Positions 6,866 through 14,438 of a stretch of DNA of 16,229 bases are shown in pieces. Under the pieces are notes generated by a model, which did not search any database, was not told where the DNA came from, and saw nothing but the letters and a program-made list of their open reading frames with translations. The position numbers were made by a program, and so were the translations under genes. Positions within the stretch are counted from its first letter, which is position 1; each line of letters opens with the position of its first letter. Origin of the DNA: Mageeibacillus sp. UBA1243 (GTDB lineage: Bacteria > Bacillota > Clostridia > UBA1212); contig DBWH01000009.1 of NCBI GenBank assembly GCA_002308595.1, positions 1 through 16,229 of the forward strand, read 5' to 3'.

Positions 6866-9436
6866 AAGTGTAAGCCATTTGACGGGACCCAGGAGTCCGC
6901 TCCTCGGTATCGCGAGGTACTGGGTGAAGGGGTCGCGGACCGCATTGGCGAGTGTGTTTGAAACCTCGATTACAATCTCGTTGGCGCCTTTTTTGAGCGC
7001 ATCCGACAGGTCGTAGCGGTAAGGGTTGCAGACCCTGACGCCAAGGTCACAGCCGTTCACCCAAACGTGCGCCGTCATTCCGACCTCGCCAAGGTCAACC
7101 GCACTCGCACCGCAAAGTTCCTTCAGATCAAACTTCGCTGTGTACCTGAATTTGCCTGAAAATTCGACAAATCTATCGTCTGAAGAGAGCTTCGGGAGCT
7201 TTTCGCAGGGAACTGCCTTGGCGTAAGGCTCGAATGAATCCATTGCCGTGTAGGGGGCAAGCGAAACGTCGAACTTCAGCTTTGCATCGGCTGCAGCCTT
7301 GACGGTTTTGCGCTCTTTAAGACCTTCGGGGAGACCGCCTTTGTCGAATATGATTATGCAGGACTGATACGGGAGGAGTTCGAGAGTTATCGTGCCGTTT
7401 TCGGACGTGCCTTTCCACATCCCGTCGTTAAGCATGTCAAGCACTGCGTACGGTCGGCTGCCTTTTACGGAAGAGAGCTTCACGGTTGTGCTTACGGCCT
7501 CTCTCACCGACTCGTTTGAGAACATGTATACATCGGAAGTTTTGTCGTAGAAGTGAATCGCGCGGAGCGTCTTATACGTTCCTTTAACCGTGATGTCCTT
7601 TCTGATGAGCGACCTGACTTCTTTGAGGAAAGCCTTTTTGTCAAAGTCTTTCGCAACCCTTACGACTTTCACACCTTCTGCCTCAAGCGATCTGAGCGCT
7701 TTTTCGAATTTCTTCGGGAGATATTCTGCGTAGGGAATGACAAGAACGTCGTACGTTTCATTGCCGCAGGCGAGCTTCCCGTTTGAGGCAGAGGCCCTGA
7801 AGACGCGGCTTCCGGTGCCTGAGATGAAGCAGTCAACGGGCAGGATGTCAAAGTCGATCTGGTCGTCGTAGAGGACCTTGGCGGGTTCCTGGAGCATCAT
7901 CGCGCCGCCCTCGAAGTTCATCCATTCGGCGTCTGCGTGGTAGAGTATCGCCGCGTTGGCTTTGTGCGTCATGCCGCTCAGGAGGTGCGCCGCGCGGTTT
8001 GTGTAGTTCATGATCTTCGTAAAGCCATCAAACTGCGGATCCTTGTCGTCGGCGCCGAAGTGGGGAGGGCAGTCGGGGTCGGGAAAGTCGGGCGAGAACG
8101 CGTGCGGAATGAACCTGTTGACGCCCCTCACGAGCAGAAAATCAATCAGCCATTTCATCATAGGCGTGCCCTCGGCCCAGCCGTAAGCTCCGAAAACCTC
8201 GCACATGGCCCGGCCGTCCATCTGGGTGCCTATGTGGGCAAGCGAGGCCGCAAGTTTCCCTAAAACTACGTCATAAAACTCAGGGTCAGCATTGCTTCCG
8301 AAAGCCCATCCGGTGTGGATGTAGTCGTACATGCCCGGAATAATCTGGTGGAGAACGATGTCGATACCGCTCATATGCTGCCCGTCAAGTGACCTGAAGT
8401 AGTGTCCGCCCGCCGCCGAAAGCCTCGCGTGAGCATTCATGTCCTCTATGATGTGGCCGATGTACTGCACGCCGTGCGCCTCGCACCAGTCTCCGAGCTG
8501 CCTTGTAAAGCAGTCCCTGTAAAGCTTTGTCACCGTGTCCATGTACGCGTGGCGGACCGCAGGCGTCTTATCGCCAATGTCAAACCAGAGTCCCGCAAGG
8601 TACGGCAGCGCGTTCTTCCCGAAGCCGATCTTCATAAGCTCCGGCACGTCGCTCCTGAAGGGCAGGGCAAGCCCCGGCTGTCCGACTCTGTGGTTGTAAA
8701 AGCCAAGGTCAACGGTATGCTGGCCGAACCACGCATTGCCGAGACAGGGCTCGTCCGAGAAGAATCCCGCGAGCGTCTTTCCGAATTCATCCTTGTAATG
8801 CTCAAAATGCGGCTGATAAACTGTATCGACAAGAAGCTTCACCGACTCAGGGTTCAGCATGTCAATATAATCCGGGCGCACGAAGCTGCGCGTCGTCTCG
8901 TAATAGTAAAAGACCCTCCAGCAGCCCTCCGGAATGTCAAAACGCAGAAAATCGCCGCGCACGCAGCCCGAAAGGTCGATCGGATTGCCGAAAGTTGCCT
9001 CCTTAACACCCGTCCTCTTGAAGGCGAACACGCCAAGGAGCACATCCCCACCGTGTTTCTCAATCCGCAGAAGCGAATTGGCGGCAGGTCCGAGCACGTC
9101 AATGTGCTGCTCGATAAGAAACCTCTGCCTAAGCTCCGGATGGTCTTTTACACTGCCCGCCGCGTGTCCCGTCGGATAGTGGTCGTCGTCAAAAATCCAG
9201 ACCTTCATCCCGCGTTTTTTCGCCTCGCTGATAATAAGATCCATATCGTACCACCAGCCGTCTTTGCAAAAGTCTTTGTGAGTCCTTGATTCGACGCAGA
9301 AAGCCCTGCACCCGCTCCTGTAGATGCGCTCAATCTGCTCCGGTATTTTGTCGTGGTGGTTTCCGTGCTGCCAGTAAAACGGCAGGAGGTAATTGTCCTC
9401 TTTTCCTTTTAAAACTTCATCCAGCCTTCTGTTCAT
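6863..9436 (-). CDS. glycoside-hydrolase-like protein (GH106/GH2-like)
   Basis: This 857-residue protein has no signal peptide or membrane segment, so it is probably cytoplasmic. The N-terminal half looks like a TIM barrel of the large glycosyl-hydrolase group related to GH106: LPFYWQHGNHHDKIPEQI (18-35), then KVWIFDDDHYPTGHAAG (78-94), resembling 'DE..WPSG.aGG', then a candidate acidic active site in AGFFSDEPCLGN. The C-terminal 110 residues form a galactose-binding-like jelly roll: VDLGEVGMTAHVWVNGCDLG, then NPYRYDLSDALKKGANEI, as in GH2 and rhamnosidase proteins. It most likely acts on imported plant or host oligosaccharides, but I cannot name the sugar. The ATG at 9436 has AAGGAG 6 bases upstream. 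It stands alone, with its own promoter, and converges on the tsa operon. Confidence 0.7.
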   Translation of the reverse strand: MNRRLDEVLKGKEDNYLLPFYWQHGNHHDKIPEQIERIYRSGCRAFCVESRTHKDFCKDGWWYDMDLIISEAKKRGMKVWIFDDDHYPTGHAAGSVKDHPELRQRFLIEQHIDVLGPAANSLLRIEKHGGDVLLGVFAFKRTGVKEATFGNPIDLSGCVRGDFLRFDIPEGCWRVFYYYETTRSFVRPDYIDMLNPESVKLLVDTVYQPHFEHYKDEFGKTLAGFFSDEPCLGNAWFGQHTVDLGFYNHRVGQPGLALPFRSDVPELMKIGFGKNALPYLAGLWFDIGDKTPAVRHAYMDTVTKLYRDCFTRQLGDWCEAHGVQYIGHIIEDMNAHARLSAAGGHYFRSLDGQHMSGIDIVLHQIIPGMYDYIHTGWAFGSNADPEFYDVVLGKLAASLAHIGTQMDGRAMCEVFGAYGWAEGTPMMKWLIDFLLVRGVNRFIPHAFSPDFPDPDCPPHFGADDKDPQFDGFTKIMNYTNRAAHLLSGMTHKANAAILYHADAEWMNFEGGAMMLQEPAKVLYDDQIDFDILPVDCFISGTGSRVFRASASNGKLACGNETYDVLVIPYAEYLPKKFEKALRSLEAEGVKVVRVAKDFDKKAFLKEVRSLIRKDITVKGTYKTLRAIHFYDKTSDVYMFSNESVREAVSTTVKLSSVKGSRPYAVLDMLNDGMWKGTSENGTITLELLPYQSCIIIFDKGGLPEGLKERKTVKAAADAKLKFDVSLAPYTAMDSFEPYAKAVPCEKLPKLSSDDRFVEFSGKFRYTAKFDLKELCGASAVDLGEVGMTAHVWVNGCDLGVRVCNPYRYDLSDALKKGANEIVIEVSNTLANAVRDPFTQYLAIPRSGLLGPVKWLTL

Positions 9437-9501
9437 AAAAATCTCCTTGCGCTGTCTTAAGGTCTTTGAGAAATAACCAATAAGCCAATCTATGATTTTT
9501 A

Positions 9502-9530
9502 ATTATACAATTAACCGGGGCTGCTTACAA
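9502..9530 (-). promoter_or_regulatory. promoter of the glycoside-hydrolase-like gene
   Basis: On the minus strand TTGTAA (9525-9530) is followed after exactly 17 bases by a perfect TATAAT (9502-9507), about 65 bases upstream of the start codon. The leader holds no obvious operator or riboswitch. Confidence 0.65.
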
Positions 9531-9534
9531 TCGA

Positions 9535-9574
9535 TAAAAATTAAAAGTGCCGGAGCAGACTTTCAGGCTCCGGC
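9535..9574 (-). terminator. terminator of the adhE-hydrogenase operon
   Basis: GCCGGAGC (9549-9556) and GCTCCGGC (9567-9574) form a perfect 8-bp stem with a 10-base loop. On the minus strand the stem is followed by ACTTTTAATTTTTATC. It lies about 57 bases after the hydrogenase stop and just before the promoter of the next minus-strand gene. Confidence 0.75.
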
Positions 9575-9630
9575 GCGCTGTGTTAAACTGGTGTTTTAAA
9601 GCGGGTGTGTATTTCTGTTATACGTTACAA

Positions 9631-11058
9631 CTATTTCAAAAACGACGTTGCATCGGCAATGGTCTTCTCCAAGGCCTCCCTGCCGTACTTGTCGACTTCG
9701 GCCTTGTTCTTTTCGCCGTGGGTGAGGCACCCTGCGCCTCCTATGCAGCCGCCGATGCAGGCCATGCCTTCGATGAAATTGGCGTCAAGCACGTTCTTTC
9801 TCTTTTTGAGGAGGGCGATGCGGCACTCTTCGATACCGTCGCACGCGATCGGCTTGAGGTCAAAGTCGATGTTCTGCTCCTTGAGGCCCTCGGCAATGGC
9901 ATCTGAGAGTCCTCCCGAGCGGGCGAAGATCCTTCCGAAGTAGGAAGCGTTTTCGAGAACGTCCTCGGGGAGGGTTGTGATGTCGATGTCCTTGCTGTCA
10001 AAAAGCGCCTGGAGCTCTTCGAAGGTGATGACAGAGTCAACGTAGGGCTTCACTGTTTCGAGCTGAACCTCGGCTTTTTTTGCGGTGCAGGGACCGATGA
10101 AAATGACCTTGGCGGTGGGGTCGTTCGCTTTGATGTACCTTGCAACGGTTGCCATAGGCGACAGGTTGTGTGAGACGAGCGGCAGAAGATCCGGAAACGC
10201 GGACTTTATGTACTGTACGAATGCGGGGCAGCAGGAGCTTGTCAGGAAGCCCTTTTCCGCAAGCTCTTTTGACTCGGCCTGGGCGACCATGTCAGCGCCG
10301 AGAGCGGCTTCGATAACCGTGAAAAAGCCAAGGTCTTTGAGGCCAGTGACGACCTGACCGAGCTTTGCGTACACAAACTGGCTCGAAATTGACGGAGCGA
10401 CGACGGCGTACACCTTGTACTCTTTGTTCTGTTCGCTCTTTTTGATCATGTCGATGACGTCAAGGATAAACGACTTGTCCATGATGGCGCCAAAGGGGCA
10501 CTGGTAGACGCACGCGCCGCACTGGATGCACTTGCTGTTGTCGATCGTGGAGGCTCCGTCGTCGTTGATGGAGATCGCATTGACCTTGCAGGCAATCTGG
10601 CAGGGGCGCTTGCGGTTTATAATGGCTGAGTAGGGGCAGACCTTCGCGCACTGGCCGCACTCGACGCATTTTGACTTGTCAATGTGGGCAACGTGATTGT
10701 GGTCGAAAGATATAGCTCCGCGCTTGCAGACGTCCTCGCACCTGTGGGCAAGGCATCCGCGGCACGAATCCGTGACCTCGTAACCGGCCGCAGGGCACTC
10801 GTCGCAGGCGATGTCTATCACCTGGATCACGTTGGAGTTTTCACTGTCGCCGCCCATCGCAATCTTGACGCGCTCGCTGAGGATCGCGCGCTCTTTATAA
10901 ACGCAGCAGCGCATTGTCGGTGTCTTCCCCGGCACGATCATTTTCGGAATATCGAAAACATTCTGAAGGAGGGTGTCATTCCAGGCCTGACGCGCGACCT
11001 CGCGCAGAACTTTGTATTTAAGATGCTGTACTTTGGTGTCAAAAATCCTTACGCCCAT
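9631..11058 (-). CDS. [FeFe] hydrogenase, group-B-like catalytic protein
   Basis: This 475-residue protein has an N-terminal ferredoxin-like region rich in cysteines: C85, C88, C99, C102, C107, C111, then CVECGQCAKVCP (131-142), C153/C157, and CIQCGACVYQCP (177-188), enough for about three or four [4Fe-4S] clusters. The H-cluster domain has all three loops: L1 TSSCCPAF (C276, C277), L2 GPCTAKKAE (C324) and L3 EGMACIGGCIGGAG (C434, C438). The cluster ligands are all present, as is the preceding cysteine that relays protons in characterised enzymes, so it should make or oxidise hydrogen. Architecture and L1/L2 sequence fit the group B enzymes of Clostridia. It has AAGGAG eight bases upstream, lies 12 bases after the phosphatase gene and is last in the operon. 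No hydEFG maturation genes are in the window. Confidence 0.85.
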   Translation of the reverse strand: MGVRIFDTKVQHLKYKVLREVARQAWNDTLLQNVFDIPKMIVPGKTPTMRCCVYKERAILSERVKIAMGGDSENSNVIQVIDIACDECPAAGYEVTDSCRGCLAHRCEDVCKRGAISFDHNHVAHIDKSKCVECGQCAKVCPYSAIINRKRPCQIACKVNAISINDDGASTIDNSKCIQCGACVYQCPFGAIMDKSFILDVIDMIKKSEQNKEYKVYAVVAPSISSQFVYAKLGQVVTGLKDLGFFTVIEAALGADMVAQAESKELAEKGFLTSSCCPAFVQYIKSAFPDLLPLVSHNLSPMATVARYIKANDPTAKVIFIGPCTAKKAEVQLETVKPYVDSVITFEELQALFDSKDIDITTLPEDVLENASYFGRIFARSGGLSDAIAEGLKEQNIDFDLKPIACDGIEECRIALLKKRKNVLDANFIEGMACIGGCIGGAGCLTHGEKNKAEVDKYGREALEKTIADATSFLK

Positions 11059-11070
11059 GGCATAATCTCC

Positions 11071-12243
11071 TTAGAAATAACTTACTTTGATTCTTTTTCC
11101 CATCTTCCTGAGGCACTCGGAGAGCTCCTCGACCAGGTTCATCTTGATGTTGAAGGTGATCGGCAGATCGGGGTTCTGGTGAGCGGGGTTCACGGCTCTT
11201 CCCACGTAGAAGTTTATGTCGGTGGCTTCTTCGAAGAGAAGGCGGCTGATGAGAGACGCGCCGTCGCGCTGGAAGCTCCATTTTTCGTAAAGCTCGTTTT
11301 TGTCAAGCGCGTCCTTGGCGTATTCAAGAACCTGGTTCACCGTGATGACGCCTTCCGTCACGAGGTCTACGCCTTCGATCTCGGCAATGGGCGGAACGTC
11401 GCTCTTTTCAAAATTCAGGCTCGCCTTGAGGGGCTTGCCAAGGTATTTCGCGGCAATGGAAGACGTTGTTCCGCCGCATATGATGTGCTTTCCTTCCTTT
11501 GAGAAGAAGAGGGACATCATTCTGTCGCAGTCGTCGCGGTTGCGCGGCGGCCCGAAAAGTATGTTCATCGGCTCTCTCTTGCGGACCTTGACGACGCATG
11601 CAGTCGCGTCATCGCCGGGGTGAAAGCCGTACTCTTTGTTGCACTGGTCGACGAGCATCGTCGCGAGCGTCTTGGCGGTATATCCTGCCGACGCCATCGT
11701 CTGCATGAAGGATGCGATGTCCTCGAGTTTCCAGCCGAAGTTGTATGCGAGGCCTATTCCGGCGTGCGGGCAGCCGTCGCTCATCGCGATCATGAAGTCG
11801 TCCTCCTGGAGACTTATGACCGATTTTAACATTTTCTTGCCGTCAACGTTAAGCTCCGTCTTCGGGTAGTCGTACACCTCGTAGTTGCGCAGAAAAATGA
11901 CCTCCGGGTTGTCGTACTGGATGATCTCGACCGTCCTGTTTTCGATAATGTGAAGGATGGTGAAGGTCGAATAGGCAACGCCTCTCACGGAGCATATCGG
12001 GAGCGTCGCGGCAATCGTCGAAACGCAGTCCTCAAGCTTCAGCCCCTCTGCCATCATGGTTGAGATGATTTTTGAGGTGAGGGTGGAGAGAATGCTCGCC
12101 TTGACGCCGCTGCCGAGCCCGTCGGCAAGCACAATGACCTGTGAGTTTTCACCTTGATTTACGATATCAACGTGATCGCCGCACAGCTGCTCGCCTTCGT
12201 GGTTTATGCTTTTCCAGCCGATTTCAGCGCACAGGTTATTCAT
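11071..12243 (-). CDS. SpoIIE-family PP2C protein phosphatase with extra C-terminal domain
   Basis: The first ~220 residues of this 390-residue protein are a SpoIIE/PP2C phosphatase: GDHVDI (22-27), VLADGLGSGVKAS (38-50) with metal-binding D41, AMSDGCPHAG (153-162) with D156, and HPGDDATACVV (208-218). All metal-binding aspartates are present, so an active Mn- or Mg-dependent Ser/Thr phosphatase is expected. Residues ~226-390 form a second domain, starting near NILFGPPRNRDDCD and HIICGGTTSSIAAKYLGK, that I do not recognise. The gene overlaps the 3' end of the sensory hydrogenase by 8 bases (ATGAATAA), with AAGGAG 10 bases upstream, so the two are translationally coupled. The known association of PP2C phosphatases with HydS suggests it relays the HydS signal. 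No anti-anti-sigma factor gene is in view. Confidence 0.85.
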   Translation of the reverse strand: MNNLCAEIGWKSINHEGEQLCGDHVDIVNQGENSQVIVLADGLGSGVKASILSTLTSKIISTMMAEGLKLEDCVSTIAATLPICSVRGVAYSTFTILHIIENRTVEIIQYDNPEVIFLRNYEVYDYPKTELNVDGKKMLKSVISLQEDDFMIAMSDGCPHAGIGLAYNFGWKLEDIASFMQTMASAGYTAKTLATMLVDQCNKEYGFHPGDDATACVVKVRKREPMNILFGPPRNRDDCDRMMSLFFSKEGKHIICGGTTSSIAAKYLGKPLKASLNFEKSDVPPIAEIEGVDLVTEGVITVNQVLEYAKDALDKNELYEKWSFQRDGASLISRLLFEEATDINFYVGRAVNPAHQNPDLPITFNIKMNLVEELSECLRKMGKRIKVSYF

Positions 12244-13909
12244 TGGTGATTGACTCCTTAAGCTTCGTCAGAGCTATCTTTGTCTCCGCCGCGGTCTCTC
12301 CGAGCAGGGACGCAATCTCCTGCACAATCCTCATCTGGCGGTCCACAACGTTATCCGCAATCTCAATCGTCTGCTTGCTTATCTCCTCTTTCCTCTCACG
12401 TTGCGTCTCCTCTTCGGTCACGTCGCGGAAAATCCCGAGGATGAGGTGATACTCCTTGTCGTACACAATCGTCTTTTCAACGTACTTCTCGTACTCGGCA
12501 AGGTATTCGCGCTTGTCCCTGATGACCCTTCCTTTGTTAAGAACGGTGACAAAATCCGTAGGGTCGAGCACTCTGATCACCTGATCGCCAAGGATATCGC
12601 CCGCGCTGCGCAGGTTGAATATCTTAAGCGCAGCGCTGTTGACCTGCTGAACCTCCATCTTCTCGTTGAGCACAACGAGGCCGTTCGGCGTGTTGCGCGC
12701 GATCGTGTCTGAGAAGTTCTCGGCCTTGTCCTTGAGGTAGGGCAGGCACATCGAAATCTCGGCCTTGCCCTGCAGTATTGCAATCGCTTTTTCGCGGCAC
12801 GTATTGTAGCCGCATGTGCCGCAGTTCAGCTCGTCCGACGGCTTCATCTTGCCCATCTGGCGAAGCGTCTCCGTTATTTCGGCCTCTGTCGGTTTGATGG
12901 CGCGCAGGTCAATCGCCTCAAAGTGCTTCTCTATGTCGCGCGCCGCAGGCTGCTTAACGTCAAAGTCTTTCTTGCCGGCGTAGTCCGATACCGCTATATA
13001 GTCTTTTACGGGTGAACGGTGGAATTTTTCCATGACAGGGCCGCCGACGCAGCTTCCGACGCACGCGGACATCTCGATAAAGCAGCGGTGCAGATTGCCC
13101 GCTTCAATGTCCTTAAGAGCCGCTATGCAGTTTTCGGTTCCGTCGATTGCGAGGTAGCTGTACTTCGGATTCTCTTTGACCATCGTCTTCAGTATGCCGC
13201 CCGTCGTGGGGAAGAATCTTGCGAGACTGTTCTCGTTTGACTCCTTCTTCTGCTCAAGCTCAATTTTATCCGACTTGAGCCATGCCGTCAACTCGTCAAA
13301 CGTCAGCACGGCGTCGACAATGCCCTCGTAGTGCTGCGCCTCGTCCTTCTTGGCGACACAGGGACCGATGAATACGGTCTTGGCGTCAGGTATGCGCTTT
13401 TTGATGTCTGAGCAGTGGGCCTGCATTGGCGACATCACGTCGGCAAGGTACGGGAGCAGTGACGGGAAGTACTTCTGGATAAGGAGGTTCACGGAGTGGC
13501 AGCAGGATGAAATGATAATGTCCCGCGTTTCTTCGCTGAGCATGCGGTCGTATTCTCTTTTAACGATCGTCGCGCCTACAGCGGTCTCCTCAACGTCCGA
13601 AAAGCCGAGCTTCTTTAAAGCTTCGCGCATCGATTCGATTCCGACGCCGTCGTAGTTTGCGACGAAAGAGGGCGCGAGACTTACGACAACAGGACCGCCG
13701 CTCTGGAGGAGCATTTTGACCTTCTCCATTTCGCTGACGATCTGCTTGGCGTCCTGAGGACAGACAACAAAGCACTGGCCGCACATGATGCATTCATTGC
13801 CGATAATATATGCCTGATTCCCTGAAAAGCGTATGGACTTTACAGGGCAGTGGCGAATGCATTTGTAGCAGTTCTTGCAGTTTGTTTTCTTAAGCGTGAG
13901 ACATTCCAT
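12236..13909 (-). CDS. hydS: sensory [FeFe] hydrogenase with PAS domain (HydS type)
   Basis: The domains of this 557-residue protein run: two [4Fe-4S] motifs (C11/C14/C17/C21 and C40/C43/C46/C50); an H-cluster domain with L1 SSCCHSVN (C136/C137), L2 GPCVAKKDE (C184) and L3 SACVGSCVGG (C283/C287); a C363-x2-C366-x4-C371-x16-C388 iron-sulfur motif; a PAS domain (about 398-500); and a helical, charged tail (500-557) that could dimerise. This is the architecture of group C sensory hydrogenases, which sense H2 or redox state and signal rather than turn over at high rate. L1 has His instead of the usual Pro, yet keeps both adjacent cysteines. There is no kinase domain, so output probably passes to the overlapping SpoIIE phosphatase. 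It starts 4 bases after the ferredoxin gene; the Shine-Dalgarno is GAAAGGG. Confidence 0.88.
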   Translation of the reverse strand: MECLTLKKTNCKNCYKCIRHCPVKSIRFSGNQAYIIGNECIMCGQCFVVCPQDAKQIVSEMEKVKMLLQSGGPVVVSLAPSFVANYDGVGIESMREALKKLGFSDVEETAVGATIVKREYDRMLSEETRDIIISSCCHSVNLLIQKYFPSLLPYLADVMSPMQAHCSDIKKRIPDAKTVFIGPCVAKKDEAQHYEGIVDAVLTFDELTAWLKSDKIELEQKKESNENSLARFFPTTGGILKTMVKENPKYSYLAIDGTENCIAALKDIEAGNLHRCFIEMSACVGSCVGGPVMEKFHRSPVKDYIAVSDYAGKKDFDVKQPAARDIEKHFEAIDLRAIKPTEAEITETLRQMGKMKPSDELNCGTCGYNTCREKAIAILQGKAEISMCLPYLKDKAENFSDTIARNTPNGLVVLNEKMEVQQVNSAALKIFNLRSAGDILGDQVIRVLDPTDFVTVLNKGRVIRDKREYLAEYEKYVEKTIVYDKEYHLILGIFRDVTEEETQRERKEEISKQTIEIADNVVDRQMRIVQEIASLLGETAAETKIALTKLKESITNE

Positions 13910-13913
13910 TTAG

Positions 13914-14174
13914 TTATACCCTTTCTTGCTCTAAGGATTTTATAACCTTGTCATTAAAGAATGAGTCAAAGTTTTCGGGTGTTATGCCCGTGAAAACGTC
14001 GTCGTTGACGGTTACCGTCACACCTATACGGTTGCACTGGCCGGTGCAGAAGCTCCCGGCCAATGTTATTTCATCTTCAAGTTTACGCTGCGCGATTGCC
14101 TTCTGAAACAGTTCGACGAGCTTTTCGGACCCCTTCAGGTGGCAGGACGAGCCCACACAAATCTGAATTATCAT
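13914..14174 (-). CDS. thioredoxin-like [2Fe-2S] ferredoxin, second copy
   Basis: This 86-residue protein has the four cysteines of the NuoE/HydA-type thioredoxin-like ferredoxin fold: C6-x4-C11 in ICVGSSCHLKG and C43-x3-C47 in GSFCTGQC. These bind one [2Fe-2S] cluster. Such small domains usually pass electrons between NADH- or ferredoxin-linked modules and hydrogenases. Here the likely partners are the two hydrogenase proteins downstream. It starts one base after the upstream paralogue stops, with AAGGTG as Shine-Dalgarno. It is clearly related to that paralogue but diverged, and lacks the extra Cys52. Confidence 0.85.
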   Translation of the reverse strand: MIIQICVGSSCHLKGSEKLVELFQKAIAQRKLEDEITLAGSFCTGQCNRIGVTVTVNDDVFTGITPENFDSFFNDKVIKSLEQERV

Positions 14175-14175
14175 A

Positions 14176-14418
14176 TCATTTCACCTTCGGCAGGACGGCC
14201 GTCTCGAAGAACTCGCCGACGCTCTCGGGCGATACCGAATGAAACTCGTCGTCAACGGACACGCAGACTCCCTGCTGGCAATTCTTCATGCAGAATGTTC
14301 CCGCAAGCTCAACCTTATCGCCAAGGTTATTCTCTCTAATCAGGTACTGGAGCTGCTCAACAACCTGTCTCGAACCTTTGATGTGGCAGGAACTGCCGAT
14401 ACATACTGTGATTTTCAT
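14176..14418 (-). CDS. thioredoxin-like [2Fe-2S] ferredoxin, first copy
   Basis: This 80-residue protein has C6-x4-C11 (VCIGSSCHIKG) and C43-x3-C47 (GTFCMKNC), the ligands for one [2Fe-2S] cluster in the thioredoxin-like ferredoxin fold, plus an additional Cys52. The start at 14418 is chosen because GGGAGG lies about 7 bases upstream and the protein then matches the next gene from residue 1. A longer in-frame start at 14466 would run through that Shine-Dalgarno and into the kinase-like gene. It follows the kinase-like gene by 20 bases and probably serves as electron carrier for the hydrogenase proteins encoded downstream. Confidence 0.85.
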   Translation of the reverse strand: MKITVCIGSSCHIKGSRQVVEQLQYLIRENNLGDKVELAGTFCMKNCQQGVCVSVDDEFHSVSPESVGEFFETAVLPKVK

Positions 14419-14438
14419 AGTAATCCTCCCGATTGTGT

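Noticed and set aside
8402..9289. Long plus-strand open frame of 295 codons opposite the glycoside-hydrolase-like gene
   Set aside because: It lies entirely antisense to a well-supported gene, gives an Arg/His/Val-rich product without recognisable domains, and has no ribosome binding site; it is a codon-bias shadow.
9575..9630. TGTTAAACTGGTGTTTTAAAG as a Rex redox-repressor site
   Set aside because: It lacks the symmetric TTGTTAA/TTAACAA halves and lies downstream of the hydrogenase operon, not at a promoter.
10684..11502. Plus-strand open frame of 272 codons spanning the hydrogenase and phosphatase genes
   Set aside because: It is antisense to two clear genes, has no family features, and crosses their junction; treated as a shadow.
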